Source: Cellvibrio sp. pealriver (lineage in GTDB: Bacteria; Pseudomonadota; Gammaproteobacteria; Pseudomonadales; Cellvibrionaceae). Taken from it: DNA of 64,000 bases. The stretch is taken from positions 1,579,149 through 1,643,148 of the forward strand of contig NZ_KQ236688.1 in NCBI RefSeq assembly GCF_001183545.1. Direction: 5' to 3'. Below, one piece after another: positions 18,540 to 28,145 of the stretch (position 1 is the first letter of the stretch; every line of letters starts with the position of its first letter). The notes beneath the pieces were generated by a model. The model made no database searches and was not told where the DNA came from. It saw nothing but the letters and a program-made list of their open reading frames with translations. Both the position numbers and the translations under genes were made by a program.

Positions 18540-19706
18540 CTAATCGAGTGGAATCAGTGTTATCAGTTCAGTATCTGCACGCCGCTCTTTGGTTGGCAGG
18601 GATGGCATGAGGCGAGCCATAGCCGCCGCTGCCGTCGCCCGATACGTAGTGAGTTTCCCACCCATGATCGACAGAACCCGCGGCTTCGCCTCATCGTCCA
18701 CCGAAAACATGACCTCGCGCGGGCGTGAAAAGGCAGTTTTGTCGCTCTTGGGCAAAACCCTTAAACCGGCAAATGACTCAACCTCTGCCGGAAGCGATAA
18801 CTGGGGGAAGTAATGCGATAGTGTTGTTAGTAAATAACGCTTTTCATCCTCTGAACACGCTGCTTGCTCCGGAGCGCCCTGATGGATTCTTTCTGTAGTC
18901 CCAACCATCAACTTGCCTTCCCACGGCAATACAAATACAGCCCGCCTGTCCTGCGGAGCTTCAACGTAAAAATATTGATCCAACAACGGAGGCAACAGCA
19001 GATGACTGCCCTGAACTAATTCGACCGCAGGCAATGGTAAAGCCGGCGTTACTTTTGCCAGGACTTGATTTACCCAAGGCCCCGCACAATTGACCAACAC
19101 CCGGCAACTGATTGATTGGACGCCGCTCGCACCTTCTACATCCACCTTGCAACACTGCCCGTTACGTTCAGCGCCAAGGAATTTGGCCGGCATCATCACA
19201 TCTGCCCCCAAAATAATGGCGGATTGTAAAACGGCGCGAGTCAGCGCCGCATCATCGGTCTGTGCTTCTTGATAGCGAAACACCGCCTTGAGGTTATCCT
19301 GACGCAACCCCTCCAGGCCTTGCCATTCCTTACGGGATAATTGACGAAATAAAGCATGACTATTCAAACCAGCCAACAACGCGTACAGGCTCAAACCTGC
19401 GCGAATAGTTAAGGCCGAACGGGAGGAATTCTCATAGATAGGAATGTGTAACGGCTGCAACTTTACTAATTCAGGTGCCAATTTCAACAGCAGCGCGCGC
19501 TCACGCAGACTTTCATGTACCAAACCAAATTGGCCAGATTCTAAATAGCGCAAACCACCATGGATAAGCTTGGAGGATTTACTTGAGGTACCTGCTGCCG
19601 GTGCCGTTTGCTCGACAACCAACACTGAATAACCCGCTGCAGCTGCCGCTTGAGCAACACCCGCCCCCTGAATCCCAGCCCCAATGACGACAATGTCATA
19701 TTTCAT
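18540..19706 (-). CDS. GlpD-like FAD-dependent glycerol-3-phosphate dehydrogenase, short form
   Basis: FAD oxidoreductase of the GlpD family that would oxidise glycerol-3-phosphate to dihydroxyacetone phosphate at the membrane. Visible: the dinucleotide motif VVIGAGIQGAG at the N-terminus, TSSKSSKLIHGGLRYLE, VNCAGPWVN, and LSIMGGKLTTYR near the end. The protein ends about 10-15 residues after the last motif-containing stretch, at 388 residues, so it lacks the roughly 110-residue C-terminal helical domain of canonical GlpD (about 500). The ATG at 19706 has GGAAG 6 nt upstream; an upstream TTG adds only 8 residues. No glpK or glpF is adjacent, so the substrate is not certain. Confidence 0.82.
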   Translation of the reverse strand: MKYDIVVIGAGIQGAGVAQAAAAAGYSVLVVEQTAPAAGTSSKSSKLIHGGLRYLESGQFGLVHESLRERALLLKLAPELVKLQPLHIPIYENSSRSALTIRAGLSLYALLAGLNSHALFRQLSRKEWQGLEGLRQDNLKAVFRYQEAQTDDAALTRAVLQSAIILGADVMMPAKFLGAERNGQCCKVDVEGASGVQSISCRVLVNCAGPWVNQVLAKVTPALPLPAVELVQGSHLLLPPLLDQYFYVEAPQDRRAVFVLPWEGKLMVGTTERIHQGAPEQAACSEDEKRYLLTTLSHYFPQLSLPAEVESFAGLRVLPKSDKTAFSRPREVMFSVDDEAKPRVLSIMGGKLTTYRATAAAAMARLMPSLPTKERRADTELITLIPLD

Positions 19707-19834
19707 TCTTGTGCTTCCGATAAAAGACAACGGAAGTATAGATCAGAGTTGTAAAAATGTTCGACAAGAAAAATGCAGCGTAAGACGACACTATAGCGGA
19801 AACTTCTTTGCCCTATCCCACATATAGCAAAATG

Positions 19835-20281
19835 CTACTTTAAATTTTTAATATATTTTGGAACCTCGATCATTCGATGTAAAAGGAAAGCAATTACAGC
19901 AATGATTGCTGACGTAGAAATGATATCGAGCAGTGAATGGTATTGTTGATACAGCATCAAGCATCCATAGAGCACCATTGAACCCGCGAACCATTTCCAA
20001 CGGTGGGGAAAAATTTTACAAAGTGCAACGACAAGCGACAGTGCGACTGCCGTGTGTGTACTGTAATCCAACCCCAAAGCAGGCCATAAGCCTACGGCTT
20101 TATCCAAAAACATCAAACTATAAGAAACCAACAATAAGCTCATTAAGTATAAAAAGAAAAAAACAGGCGCACGGAAATTAGGCCAGAATTGATAGATTTT
20201 TATAACAAGGCCTAGCATAAATAAAATTAATAAAAACGGAATGTAAGCGTCTGCAATAGCATCCAGTGTTTCGTAGCTCAT
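19835..20281 (-). CDS. Small multi-pass membrane protein, PAP2-like
   Basis: 148 residues with about five hydrophobic segments. The motifs YSTHTAVALSL and YHSLLDIISTSAII resemble the second and third conserved blocks of PAP2 phosphatases (SGHT and SxxxxHYxxDV), which act on lipid phosphates, but the protein is short, lacks an obvious first KxxxxxxRP block, and the match is loose. It could be a diverged or inactive member. It stands alone between the GlpD-like gene and ovoA on the same strand. Confidence 0.6.
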   Translation of the reverse strand: MSYETLDAIADAYIPFLLILFMLGLVIKIYQFWPNFRAPVFFFLYLMSLLLVSYSLMFLDKAVGLWPALGLDYSTHTAVALSLVVALCKIFPHRWKWFAGSMVLYGCLMLYQQYHSLLDIISTSAIIAVIAFLLHRMIEVPKYIKNLK

Positions 20282-20383
20282 TATTTTTAAATCGTTGATT
20301 TAACACATTGAAATTTGAGGAAAGTAAGCAGTTCATTGAATGGTTTGGAGCTTTTTCTAGCCCCAAACCACCAAGCATTTAGG

Positions 20384-22588
20384 CTATCTAATTCTTTCCC
20401 AAATCGTTACTTCCGAGAGTGTATGCTGGAACTTGCGCTTGGTCTCGCGGATTACGAAGGGAACTTCTTGCGGGCCTTTTATCAGACGGAAATGTTTTCC
20501 AAGGTGAGCATGCAATCCATCCAGAGTGGTAAAACTTTCACCATCTTTTTTGAAACCACCAATCCAGTCTTCACGTGGCGTGTGCTCAGCAAGCCAGGTA
20601 TAGGGTGAGGTAAGCATCAGGATTCCGCCCACCTGTAAGCGTTCATGAATGGTACTGAGGAATTTTGCGGGGCTGTAGAGTCGATCAATTAAATTAGCGG
20701 CGATAATGAAATCATAATCTGTAAAAACGGATTTCAAATTACAGGCATCGCCTTGCGAAAATTCTACTTTTTCTTTGACTTCAGCCAAATCCAATTCAGC
20801 CAACGAGCGCGATTTATAGGATACAAGCTCACCTTCATCTGCCAATGTATAACGCAGGGTTTCTCCGGCGGCGAGCTGCACACCCACATTGATAAAGCGC
20901 GCAGAAAAATCTACACCTGTCACGCTGTCAAAATGTTTTGCCAATTCAAACGTTGCACGGCCAGTAGCACAACCAAGGTCCAGCGCTTTGCGCTTGGGTT
21001 TATCAATCAACTGGGTTACAGCTAAATCCACTAATGCTTTGGAAAAGTTTGGCACACCAAAATATTCATCGCCGTAATGAAATTCGGCATATTCCGATAC
21101 TAATTTATCGGTTTCATAATAAGAATTTGGCACAGGTTTTATTTCTCCAGAAACAACATAACGGAAACCCGCATGTTGGAAAAAATGGCGACGGAACGCA
21201 TAGCGCGACGAGCGCAAACTTTCATTGCCACAGGAAATCCACGAGCCGCCTTTAATTAAATTGTGGCGCTCATCAAATGTAGGGGTGGTGAAATCATCGT
21301 AAATTGCATGAACCTCAAAACCGTCAAATGGATAAATCGGCGTTTCGGTCCATTGCCATACATTACCTACCACATCAAAAAAATCACCGTGGGCAAAGTA
21401 ATTTACCGGACATGACGACGAGCCATGATCCAAATGGATATTCGCGTCAGCTGCATTGCCAGATACGTCTTGCAAACCTGCCACATCATACAGACGATAC
21501 CATTCGTCTTCCGTTGGCAAACGTACCGCCAAACCGGTTTCAGATTTTTTCCAATTGCAAAAGGCTTTTGCTTCATGGTAATTCACTTCTACCGGCCAAT
21601 CCCAAGGCATAGGCACTTCTTCTGTCATTAACCGCAAATACCAACCATTGGTTTTTTTCACCCAAAATGTCGGATGCTGCGCTTTGGTGTAGGAAAGCCA
21701 GCCTTTACCCTCTTCTTCCCAGTTATGAGAATTCAGATAACCGCCAGCTTCTACAAATTGCAAAAATTCCTGATTGCTCACCAAAAATTTCGCTGCTTCA
21801 AATGCAGTCACATCTGCAGTGTGAGTACCATATTCATTATCCCAACCATAAAATGCATCGGTTTTATCTTTAGCGAGGAGCACTTGCCCTGCACTGACAT
21901 TCACCAGCGTATTTTCCGGTGCAATACCCGTAATGCGATTGGGTTGCCAGTCGGGCGAGTTGTTAACGAATTCGAGTTTGTGTTGGCGAATCAATACAGA
22001 TGATGTTTCTAAATGAATTCGCTCATGCTCAATTCCCATGATGATCGCCCACCAAGGGTTATTCCAGTCCACAGGTAATTGCAGCGGCGCGTTATCAATC
22101 AGATCCAGCACCATTGCACGCACTTGGTCACGGTACGATTTTACTTCTGCGGGAGTGGGCCACTGATAATTCGCATCATTCAGATCATCCCAACTCATTT
22201 CGTCCACGCCTACTGCAAACATGGATTCAAAGCGGTGATTCAAACGCTCACTGATCATGCGCGTGAGTAATAATTTGTTAACAAAAAATGTCGCTGTATG
22301 GCCGTAATAAAAAATGAGTGGATGGCGCAGAGTAATCGGTTTGGTGTAAAACGCCTGTTCGTTAGCAAGGCATTCAAATAAGGATTCGTAAGTAGTGAAC
22401 GTATCCAAAAAATAATTGCGCAAACTGTTGCGCATGCTGGCTTCATCACCATCACGTAAATTCGGAGTTCGGGAAAATAGTGGATTGCGCGATAACAATG
22501 GTTTATCCCCGTGAACAAATTCAACACTCTGTATGAATTGTGGTGATGGGGACTGAGCGGTTTTACGCAAGGATTGTCCTGAATACAT
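20384..22588 (-). CDS. ovoA: 5-histidylcysteine sulfoxide synthase / mercaptohistidine methyltransferase
   Basis: Joins cysteine to histidine with oxygen to give 5-histidylcysteine sulfoxide, and methylates the imidazole of the later mercaptohistidine, giving the antioxidant ovothiol A. In the 734 residues: a DinB-like N-terminal part with the iron ligands H97 (YYGH), H188 and H192 in H-x3-H-x-E (E194); a formylglycine-enzyme-like domain (about 230-480) ending GGSWISCGNESLRSSRYAFRR-like sequence; and a SAM methyltransferase (about 490-734) with LDLGCATGRA at 536-545. AGGAG precedes the ATG by 8 nt. The PLP lyase OvoB is not adjacent. Confidence 0.93.
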   Translation of the reverse strand: MYSGQSLRKTAQSPSPQFIQSVEFVHGDKPLLSRNPLFSRTPNLRDGDEASMRNSLRNYFLDTFTTYESLFECLANEQAFYTKPITLRHPLIFYYGHTATFFVNKLLLTRMISERLNHRFESMFAVGVDEMSWDDLNDANYQWPTPAEVKSYRDQVRAMVLDLIDNAPLQLPVDWNNPWWAIIMGIEHERIHLETSSVLIRQHKLEFVNNSPDWQPNRITGIAPENTLVNVSAGQVLLAKDKTDAFYGWDNEYGTHTADVTAFEAAKFLVSNQEFLQFVEAGGYLNSHNWEEEGKGWLSYTKAQHPTFWVKKTNGWYLRLMTEEVPMPWDWPVEVNYHEAKAFCNWKKSETGLAVRLPTEDEWYRLYDVAGLQDVSGNAADANIHLDHGSSSCPVNYFAHGDFFDVVGNVWQWTETPIYPFDGFEVHAIYDDFTTPTFDERHNLIKGGSWISCGNESLRSSRYAFRRHFFQHAGFRYVVSGEIKPVPNSYYETDKLVSEYAEFHYGDEYFGVPNFSKALVDLAVTQLIDKPKRKALDLGCATGRATFELAKHFDSVTGVDFSARFINVGVQLAAGETLRYTLADEGELVSYKSRSLAELDLAEVKEKVEFSQGDACNLKSVFTDYDFIIAANLIDRLYSPAKFLSTIHERLQVGGILMLTSPYTWLAEHTPREDWIGGFKKDGESFTTLDGLHAHLGKHFRLIKGPQEVPFVIRETKRKFQHTLSEVTIWERIR

Positions 22589-22612
22589 CGTTAAGCTCCT
22601 GATCTGTTCCTA

Positions 22613-22642
22613 TTCGTTAGGTGACATTTCGTTAGGTGGCAT
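22613..22642. repeat. Two tandem 15-bp copies upstream of ovoA
   Basis: TTCGTTAGGTGACAT and TTCGTTAGGTGGCAT lie head to tail, differing at one base, in the leader or promoter region about 25-55 nt before the ovoA start. They could be a local duplication or a two-site binding element. Confidence 0.75.
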
Positions 22643-22737
22643 AGAGGGGAGAGAGCCACCTCGGCAATGACATCGCCCCACAAGTGATAAAGATGCAGCA
22701 ACAACCCCAACGTTACAAAAGCAAGATGGCAACATTA

Positions 22738-23598
22738 TCAGGCCTGATGGCGGCCTACATAATCTTTGGCAAATTGCCATGCAACCCGGCCACTGCGTGC
22801 ACCGCGCGTTCTATGCCACAAGAGCGCAGCCTCACGGGCATTATCACCCCAGGTTCCGCCAAGTTCTGTCACCCAATAATGAGCAGCCGCCAAATAATCG
22901 TCTTGGGAAAACGGGTAAAAACTTAACCAGAGACCAAAACGTTCTGACAGGGATACCTTCTCTTCGATACTGTCATTAGGGCGGACTTCGCCATCCTCGT
23001 AACTGACAACATCGAGGTTATCGCGCATCTTCTGCGGGAGCAGATGGCGGCGGTTGCTCGTGGCATAGAACAACATATTCGCAGTCGGCGCAGAAATAGA
23101 TCCATCCAATACGGATTTCAATGCTTTATAGCTGATCTCACCTTCTTCAAACGATAAATCATCGCAAAAGATGATGAACTTTTCCGGCCGCTCACCAACC
23201 AGATCCACGATATCGGCCAAATGCAGCAGGTCGGTTTTATCTACCTCGATAATCTTCAACCCTTCTTTTGCAAAGGCTGTCCACACCGCTTTCACCAGAG
23301 TCGATTTACCTGTACCTCTTGCACCGGTAAGCAATACGTTATTCGCCTGCCGCCCCGCTACAAATTGGCGGGTATTGCGCACAATAGAATCCTTTTGGGA
23401 ATCAATGTTCTTTAGCGCACCCAAGTCTACATAGTGAGGATGTTTCACGGCTTGCAAATAGCCAGAGCCGTTGGCTTTTACGCGCCAACGAAAAGCATTG
23501 GCAGACCAATCCGGCGCTAGTGTGGGGGGCGGCAAAACAGCTTCTACACGATCAACCAGTTGCTCAAGGCGGGATATAAATTGCTCAAAATCTGACAC
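22738..23598 (-). CDS. DUF815 family ATPase
   Basis: Predicted AAA-type ATPase of the DUF815 family, function unknown. 286 residues with Walker A LLTGARGTGKSTL, Walker B FIIFCDDLSFEEGE and the arginine-finger region YATSNRRHLLPQ, then SERFGLWLSFYPFSQDDYL and HRTRGARSGR, all typical. The open frame continues upstream to 23715, but that part would run into the divergent regulator gene and reads as unrelated hydrophobic sequence. GTG at 23598 with AGGAA about 7 nt upstream fits the family start and is chosen. It is divergent from the response regulator. Confidence 0.88.
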   Translation of the reverse strand: MSDFEQFISRLEQLVDRVEAVLPPPTLAPDWSANAFRWRVKANGSGYLQAVKHPHYVDLGALKNIDSQKDSIVRNTRQFVAGRQANNVLLTGARGTGKSTLVKAVWTAFAKEGLKIIEVDKTDLLHLADIVDLVGERPEKFIIFCDDLSFEEGEISYKALKSVLDGSISAPTANMLFYATSNRRHLLPQKMRDNLDVVSYEDGEVRPNDSIEEKVSLSERFGLWLSFYPFSQDDYLAAAHYWVTELGGTWGDNAREAALLWHRTRGARSGRVAWQFAKDYVGRHQA

Positions 23599-23728
23599 AC
23601 TAAAATTCCTGATGTTATGAAAAAGTAAGGCATAGACCACTGAGTAGACTAATAAAAGGTTATTAGCCAAGGGAAAAGACTGGTCTATATTGTAAGAAGT
23701 CTCTTTGATGCACAAGTTTAGGGTATGT

Positions 23729-24388
23729 ATGTTTACTAAACAGGAATTACAAGTGATTGGGCAAACGCTGGCTCAAAAGCGCGCCTGGATCACTAAAAAC
23801 ATCAATAACAGCGAGCTTAATAAAGCCGAGCTGGAACAAAACCTTCAGGCGATTGAATCGGTTTTACAAAAAATATCGACGCAATTCAAAGCTTCAAATG
23901 GCGATAAAAATACCGTTAACCACTATATTTCGGAAAAATCCGTCTCCCCTATCCGCCAAGCTGCTTTTGGCCGCAGGCAAGAGCTAGCGCCGGGGCAAAT
24001 CCGTGTTCTGTTGGTCGATGATGACCAGGTAATATGTGAATTGATGGCAGCCTATTTGAATGCTTCTGGAATTTACTTAATTGATTTTGCCAACGATGGC
24101 ATGCGAGGCATTAGCATGATGTATGACGCCAATCCAATTTATGATCTGGTGTTATGCGATTGGAATATGCCCAGCAAATCAGGCATAGAAGTTCATAATG
24201 CAATGCGTGCAGCAGAACGGTATCTGGGTACCGTTTTTATGTTGGTAACCGCAGTAAGCGAAGCCAAACAAATCCGCTCAGCAATTGAAGATGGTGTTGA
24301 TGATTATGTGGTGAAACCCATTGAGCATGATAAGTTGATCAAAAAAATCGCGCGTTTCTTTCCACAGGTGCAAGCAGGTGAAATTTAA
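23729..24388 (+). CDS. Response regulator with N-terminal helical region and C-terminal receiver
   Basis: 219 residues: a charged helical N-terminal region (about 1-60), a linker, and a receiver domain (about 90-219) with VLLVDDD acidic residues, the acceptor Asp in LCDWNMP, the TAV switch and K in VVKPIE. There is no output domain after the receiver, so it probably acts by protein contacts or as a phosphate sink; the CheY-like WNMP form is common in such stand-alone proteins. ATG at 23729 is preferred (AGGG upstream); ATG 23708 and TTG 23705 add a few residues. No kinase is adjacent. Confidence 0.83.
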   Translation: MFTKQELQVIGQTLAQKRAWITKNINNSELNKAELEQNLQAIESVLQKISTQFKASNGDKNTVNHYISEKSVSPIRQAAFGRRQELAPGQIRVLLVDDDQVICELMAAYLNASGIYLIDFANDGMRGISMMYDANPIYDLVLCDWNMPSKSGIEVHNAMRAAERYLGTVFMLVTAVSEAKQIRSAIEDGVDDYVVKPIEHDKLIKKIARFFPQVQAGEI

Positions 24389-24451
24389 AGAGTAACACGT
24401 AAAAAATACCGTGTTATAAAAATCCACCCCCTTCAGAAAAATACATTCAAA

Positions 24452-24471
24452 GGGCTTGGCTCGCCAAGCCC
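24452..24471. terminator. Hairpin between convergent regulator and mksB genes
   Basis: GGGCTTGGC/GCCAAGCCC 9-bp stem with a 2-nt gap at the centre. Only a short T-run follows on the minus strand, so it is a weak or factor-aided terminator of mksB or the regulator gene. A second hairpin TAACACG/CGTGTTA lies just before it. Confidence 0.55.
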
Positions 24472-24489
24472 ATAAACAACGCGGTTAAT

Positions 24490-27400
24490 CTACCCAGCTT
24501 CTACTTCTGCCATAAAATCCAGTGCCGCCTGTTGGCGTATCGCACGTCGATGATTAGCCATCAGCTTTTTAATTTTTTCCTGATCGCACACTTGTCTATC
24601 TAACATCACACGTGTTTTTAATTCACCTACCGGCTCTGCTGTCGGGCATTTACTGAAAACAAACTGGTTTGAAATCAAATCCATAAAGGGGCCAGATTTA
24701 CTGCTTGGCATAATAAAGTTCAACTGCAAACCCAAGCTTTCGGTTAGATAATTGATGACTTCGCGCGAACGATGCTCGTCCATTTTTGAAAATGCTTCAT
24801 CTACCAACACCATCCGTAAATGGCTGTTACCTTCATTGAAACGAAATGCTGAGGTAATAGCAGCACTGCGAATAATATACGCAGGCGTTTCCAGCTGACC
24901 ACCCGACCCCGTGCCATATTGGCTCAAGGCAATAGGTGCTTTACCTTCAGGCTGTTTGAAAATTTCATAGCGACGATAGTTGCGATAATCTGCAATACGT
25001 GTTAATTCGCGCAGCGCTTTTTGTTCATCTTCATCAAGCAGCATATTCATCAAACGCTCGCGAACGCGTTGATGCTTATCATCCAGCTTCATATTGAACA
25101 GAGTTTCCCCCTCATCCAAACTTGGGCTATCGATCACGGCCTTAAAGAATTGCCAGTATTCTTTAAATTCCGGCACCCACTCCCAATCAAAGCGGAAACT
25201 CTCTCGGTCAGCACCAAATCGGTGATGTTCCAACTCTTTATTCAAATCCTCAAGAATCTTTTTGCCATCGTTAATCGCTTGATAAATGGAATGGCACAAA
25301 TTGGTTACAAACGCGTTATTAAAACTTTCACGTAAGGATTCAATCTCTTGATGACGCTGTGCCAAAATATGATTTTTGTCGCGATTGTAAAGTGCATCAA
25401 ACTGGCGACGCATATCACAGATTGCACGGAAGTTATCACTACCCAAGTCATCCGTGTAATCAAGATCAACCAGAATAGAATCGCTCGTTGAACAAAATTG
25501 ATTGTGTACCATCGCAGCCTGCTGAAGACGATGCAATATGGTTTTCAATTCTGCGTTAACACCCGCCAATTGTGCTTCGTAATAAGCGGTGCCGTGCATG
25601 AGCACCGACTCATCAGCAGAGAGCAATCGTGCATCGGCATCAAACTCAGGCCAGTAGGCAACAATAGCCTGTACATTAGCCTCACAAATATCGGCCTGTT
25701 CAAGCGTTTTTTCTTGTTCGATATCGAGCTTTTGGCACAGATTATCTGCAAGCTTTAATTCTGCACGACAATCTACTTGCGCATTATTCAAACGTGCATA
25801 TTCCTGATTCTGTGTTTGCAAACGTATTTGTAATTGTTCTAATTCCGATTCAAGTGCCTTGGTATCTGTCAGATCCAGCTGCTGCAATTTGGAATCAATT
25901 GCTTGTATTTTATTTTGTGTCGCAAACATCGATTGTAAAACATCAGCATATTGCAAGGGTTTTAATTTATCTAACGCAATCAGAAGTGCTTGTGCTTCCT
26001 CTGCAAATTTTGTAGCAGCTTGCCATTCACTGACCTGATGGTGAAATTCATTGCGCTTGGCATCTAACGCACGCTCACGCGCGCCCTGGCCAAACACCAA
26101 CTCAGAATCAGCCATATCACAGCGAAACATCGCATAATTACCAGAACCCATTGCATCTTTGGTGATACCACGGCGAGTATTTTTTAATTCCTGGGCATTA
26201 TCAACACGCTGTACATTCCCGTAACTGGCTTTGATATAGGCTTCTGCAGTTGCATGTGAAAAATTCATCACATGAATGATGGAGTTGGACGCAACCTCGC
26301 CCGACTTATCCAAATCTTTACGCGCTTTTTCTCCTTGAATAATGCGTGCACGGTTTCCCTGCCCTGCCATATTGCGCACTATGGCAATCGCTTCTGCTTC
26401 GTACGCAGGCTCCACAATAATGCCAAAACGCGCCGCGCCAATATAACCTTCAATAGCAGCCTGCCACTCGCGATCAATCACCTCAACATAATCACACAAA
26501 ACCCGCGCATCAGCCTTAGGGCATTGCGCTGCAATCGCATCTAATGCCGCACGCACAAAACCGGGGTAACTCACCTGATGTGATTCCAGTGTTTGTATTT
26601 CACGGCGCTTGGTTTCCGTTTGCTTCTGTAATCGCTCTGTTTGCGTTTTTCGTTTGTCTCGTTCTTGTGCAAGTTGGTCACGCAAGTTGATACGCATCGC
26701 ACTGGTATCAACATCAAATAAATTAGCAATAAAAGCGTTATGGTTTTTTTGTATTGCGATTACTTTCTTTAATTGAGGCTCTAAAGGACTGACATCAATC
26801 AAATCACGATTTAACAACTGATGAATATCAAGCGATTCCGTTTCCGCACAAACATCCTTAACCAACGCGGCCAAGCCAGCGTCTTTTAATAGAGGCACTT
26901 CAACGGCAATGGATGTCTGACGTAAAGCATCGGAAAACTGCTGCACCGCATCCAAATTCACCAACATTTGTTGGTGTTGTTTGCGCAATTCAGGAACTAG
27001 CGATTGCAGCAGCGTCTCCTGATTGTGTTTTTCTTGCTCCAGCTGGTCTTTATCACGCAGCGCAGGTACACCCAAACGACGTGCTGTAGCAGCAAGAATG
27101 AGCTGATTAATCTCGTCGCGTTGCGCTTCGCATGCAGCTAATGTCTGTTGATGTGCCGCTGATGTTTCCCTAAGCAATTGCTGTTTATGTTTCGCTTCTA
27201 AATACAGTTTTTGCGAATCGCTGTAACGCCGTTTCGCCAATGAATATTGCAGCACTTGTTGCTCAAGCCAATTGGCAATAAATTTATCGGCTTGCTCACG
27301 CCCTTGCGCCATACGCTCAATACCCTGACGCAACGTACGCGCATCCGCTTCCATTGTGTGGATGCGTTTAAGCATGGTGGACACCGTACGGATGGCCTCT

Positions 27401-28143
27401 CCCAAATCGCGGTACTCAAGTATTTCATTGGCCACAAATTCATCAATTCCTTTGATGGGTTTGTATGCCATAAAACGGGAAAATGCACGTGCCGCATTCA
27501 TGGCTTCACGCTCGGATACGGCATCTTTTTTTCCACGCAGAATGCCGTATAGACGGCATAAGTAAGTTTTTTTCTTATCGTATTTTTCGACTTGTTGTTG
27601 TCCGTATTGACGACGCAACCCTGCATAAAGCTTATCAAGCGGCACTACATATTTATGCGTTTTTTCTTCTTTCAGAAGATCATTAAGGCTGAGCGCGACA
27701 TCACTCAAAATATAGAATTGAGTATCATCCAGACGCGCCACTTTTTGCAGTGATGCGCCCTGCCCTGCCGTTTCCAAAAATGCACGCATGCCAATCAATG
27801 CGGTAAATGGCTCACTGTTTTCACCTTGAGTAGGATAAAAAACCGCTGCCAGGTAGCCATCACAACCCTGTGGCCGCGCGTACGCACCATCATCACAACC
27901 CAATACATAAGAAGCGAGTGTACGGACGAGCTTTCCGCCGCGCCCACGCTGGCTGGATTCATCCTGCCCGGGGTTAAAATGAAAAAGGTTATCATGTGCC
28001 GCCGTCATCACTGTCTGGATAGCATCAGCTGCTGTGGTTTTTCCAGATCCATTACCGCCCGAAAACAAATTGATGGGGCCAAATTCAAATTCCGTATTAG
28101 GAACATTTCCCCAGTTCACGTAGATAAATTTTTTCAGATACAT
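24490..28143 (-). CDS. mksB: MukB/SMC-like condensin ATPase (MksB, JetC-type)
   Basis: ATPase subunit of a MukBEF-like condensin that loops or compacts DNA. The 1217 residues have an N-terminal Walker A in FSGGNGSGKTTAAD (28-40), two long coiled-coil arms (about 270-480 and 670-960) around a hinge-like middle (VIDREWQAAIEGYIGAARFG), and C-terminal signature SQYGTGSGGQLE with Walker B MVLVDEAFSKMDEH. It follows mksE by 2 nt. The length fits Mks/Wadjet JetC proteins better than the 1480-residue MukB. No toprim nuclease gene (JetD/MksG) lies on either side, which argues for a chromosome-acting Mks rather than an anti-plasmid Wadjet, though a distant nuclease cannot be excluded. Confidence 0.85.
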   Translation of the reverse strand: MYLKKFIYVNWGNVPNTEFEFGPINLFSGGNGSGKTTAADAIQTVMTAAHDNLFHFNPGQDESSQRGRGGKLVRTLASYVLGCDDGAYARPQGCDGYLAAVFYPTQGENSEPFTALIGMRAFLETAGQGASLQKVARLDDTQFYILSDVALSLNDLLKEEKTHKYVVPLDKLYAGLRRQYGQQQVEKYDKKKTYLCRLYGILRGKKDAVSEREAMNAARAFSRFMAYKPIKGIDEFVANEILEYRDLGEAIRTVSTMLKRIHTMEADARTLRQGIERMAQGREQADKFIANWLEQQVLQYSLAKRRYSDSQKLYLEAKHKQQLLRETSAAHQQTLAACEAQRDEINQLILAATARRLGVPALRDKDQLEQEKHNQETLLQSLVPELRKQHQQMLVNLDAVQQFSDALRQTSIAVEVPLLKDAGLAALVKDVCAETESLDIHQLLNRDLIDVSPLEPQLKKVIAIQKNHNAFIANLFDVDTSAMRINLRDQLAQERDKRKTQTERLQKQTETKRREIQTLESHQVSYPGFVRAALDAIAAQCPKADARVLCDYVEVIDREWQAAIEGYIGAARFGIIVEPAYEAEAIAIVRNMAGQGNRARIIQGEKARKDLDKSGEVASNSIIHVMNFSHATAEAYIKASYGNVQRVDNAQELKNTRRGITKDAMGSGNYAMFRCDMADSELVFGQGARERALDAKRNEFHHQVSEWQAATKFAEEAQALLIALDKLKPLQYADVLQSMFATQNKIQAIDSKLQQLDLTDTKALESELEQLQIRLQTQNQEYARLNNAQVDCRAELKLADNLCQKLDIEQEKTLEQADICEANVQAIVAYWPEFDADARLLSADESVLMHGTAYYEAQLAGVNAELKTILHRLQQAAMVHNQFCSTSDSILVDLDYTDDLGSDNFRAICDMRRQFDALYNRDKNHILAQRHQEIESLRESFNNAFVTNLCHSIYQAINDGKKILEDLNKELEHHRFGADRESFRFDWEWVPEFKEYWQFFKAVIDSPSLDEGETLFNMKLDDKHQRVRERLMNMLLDEDEQKALRELTRIADYRNYRRYEIFKQPEGKAPIALSQYGTGSGGQLETPAYIIRSAAITSAFRFNEGNSHLRMVLVDEAFSKMDEHRSREVINYLTESLGLQLNFIMPSSKSGPFMDLISNQFVFSKCPTAEPVGELKTRVMLDRQVCDQEKIKKLMANHRRAIRQQAALDFMAEVEAG

Positions 28144-28145
28144 AA

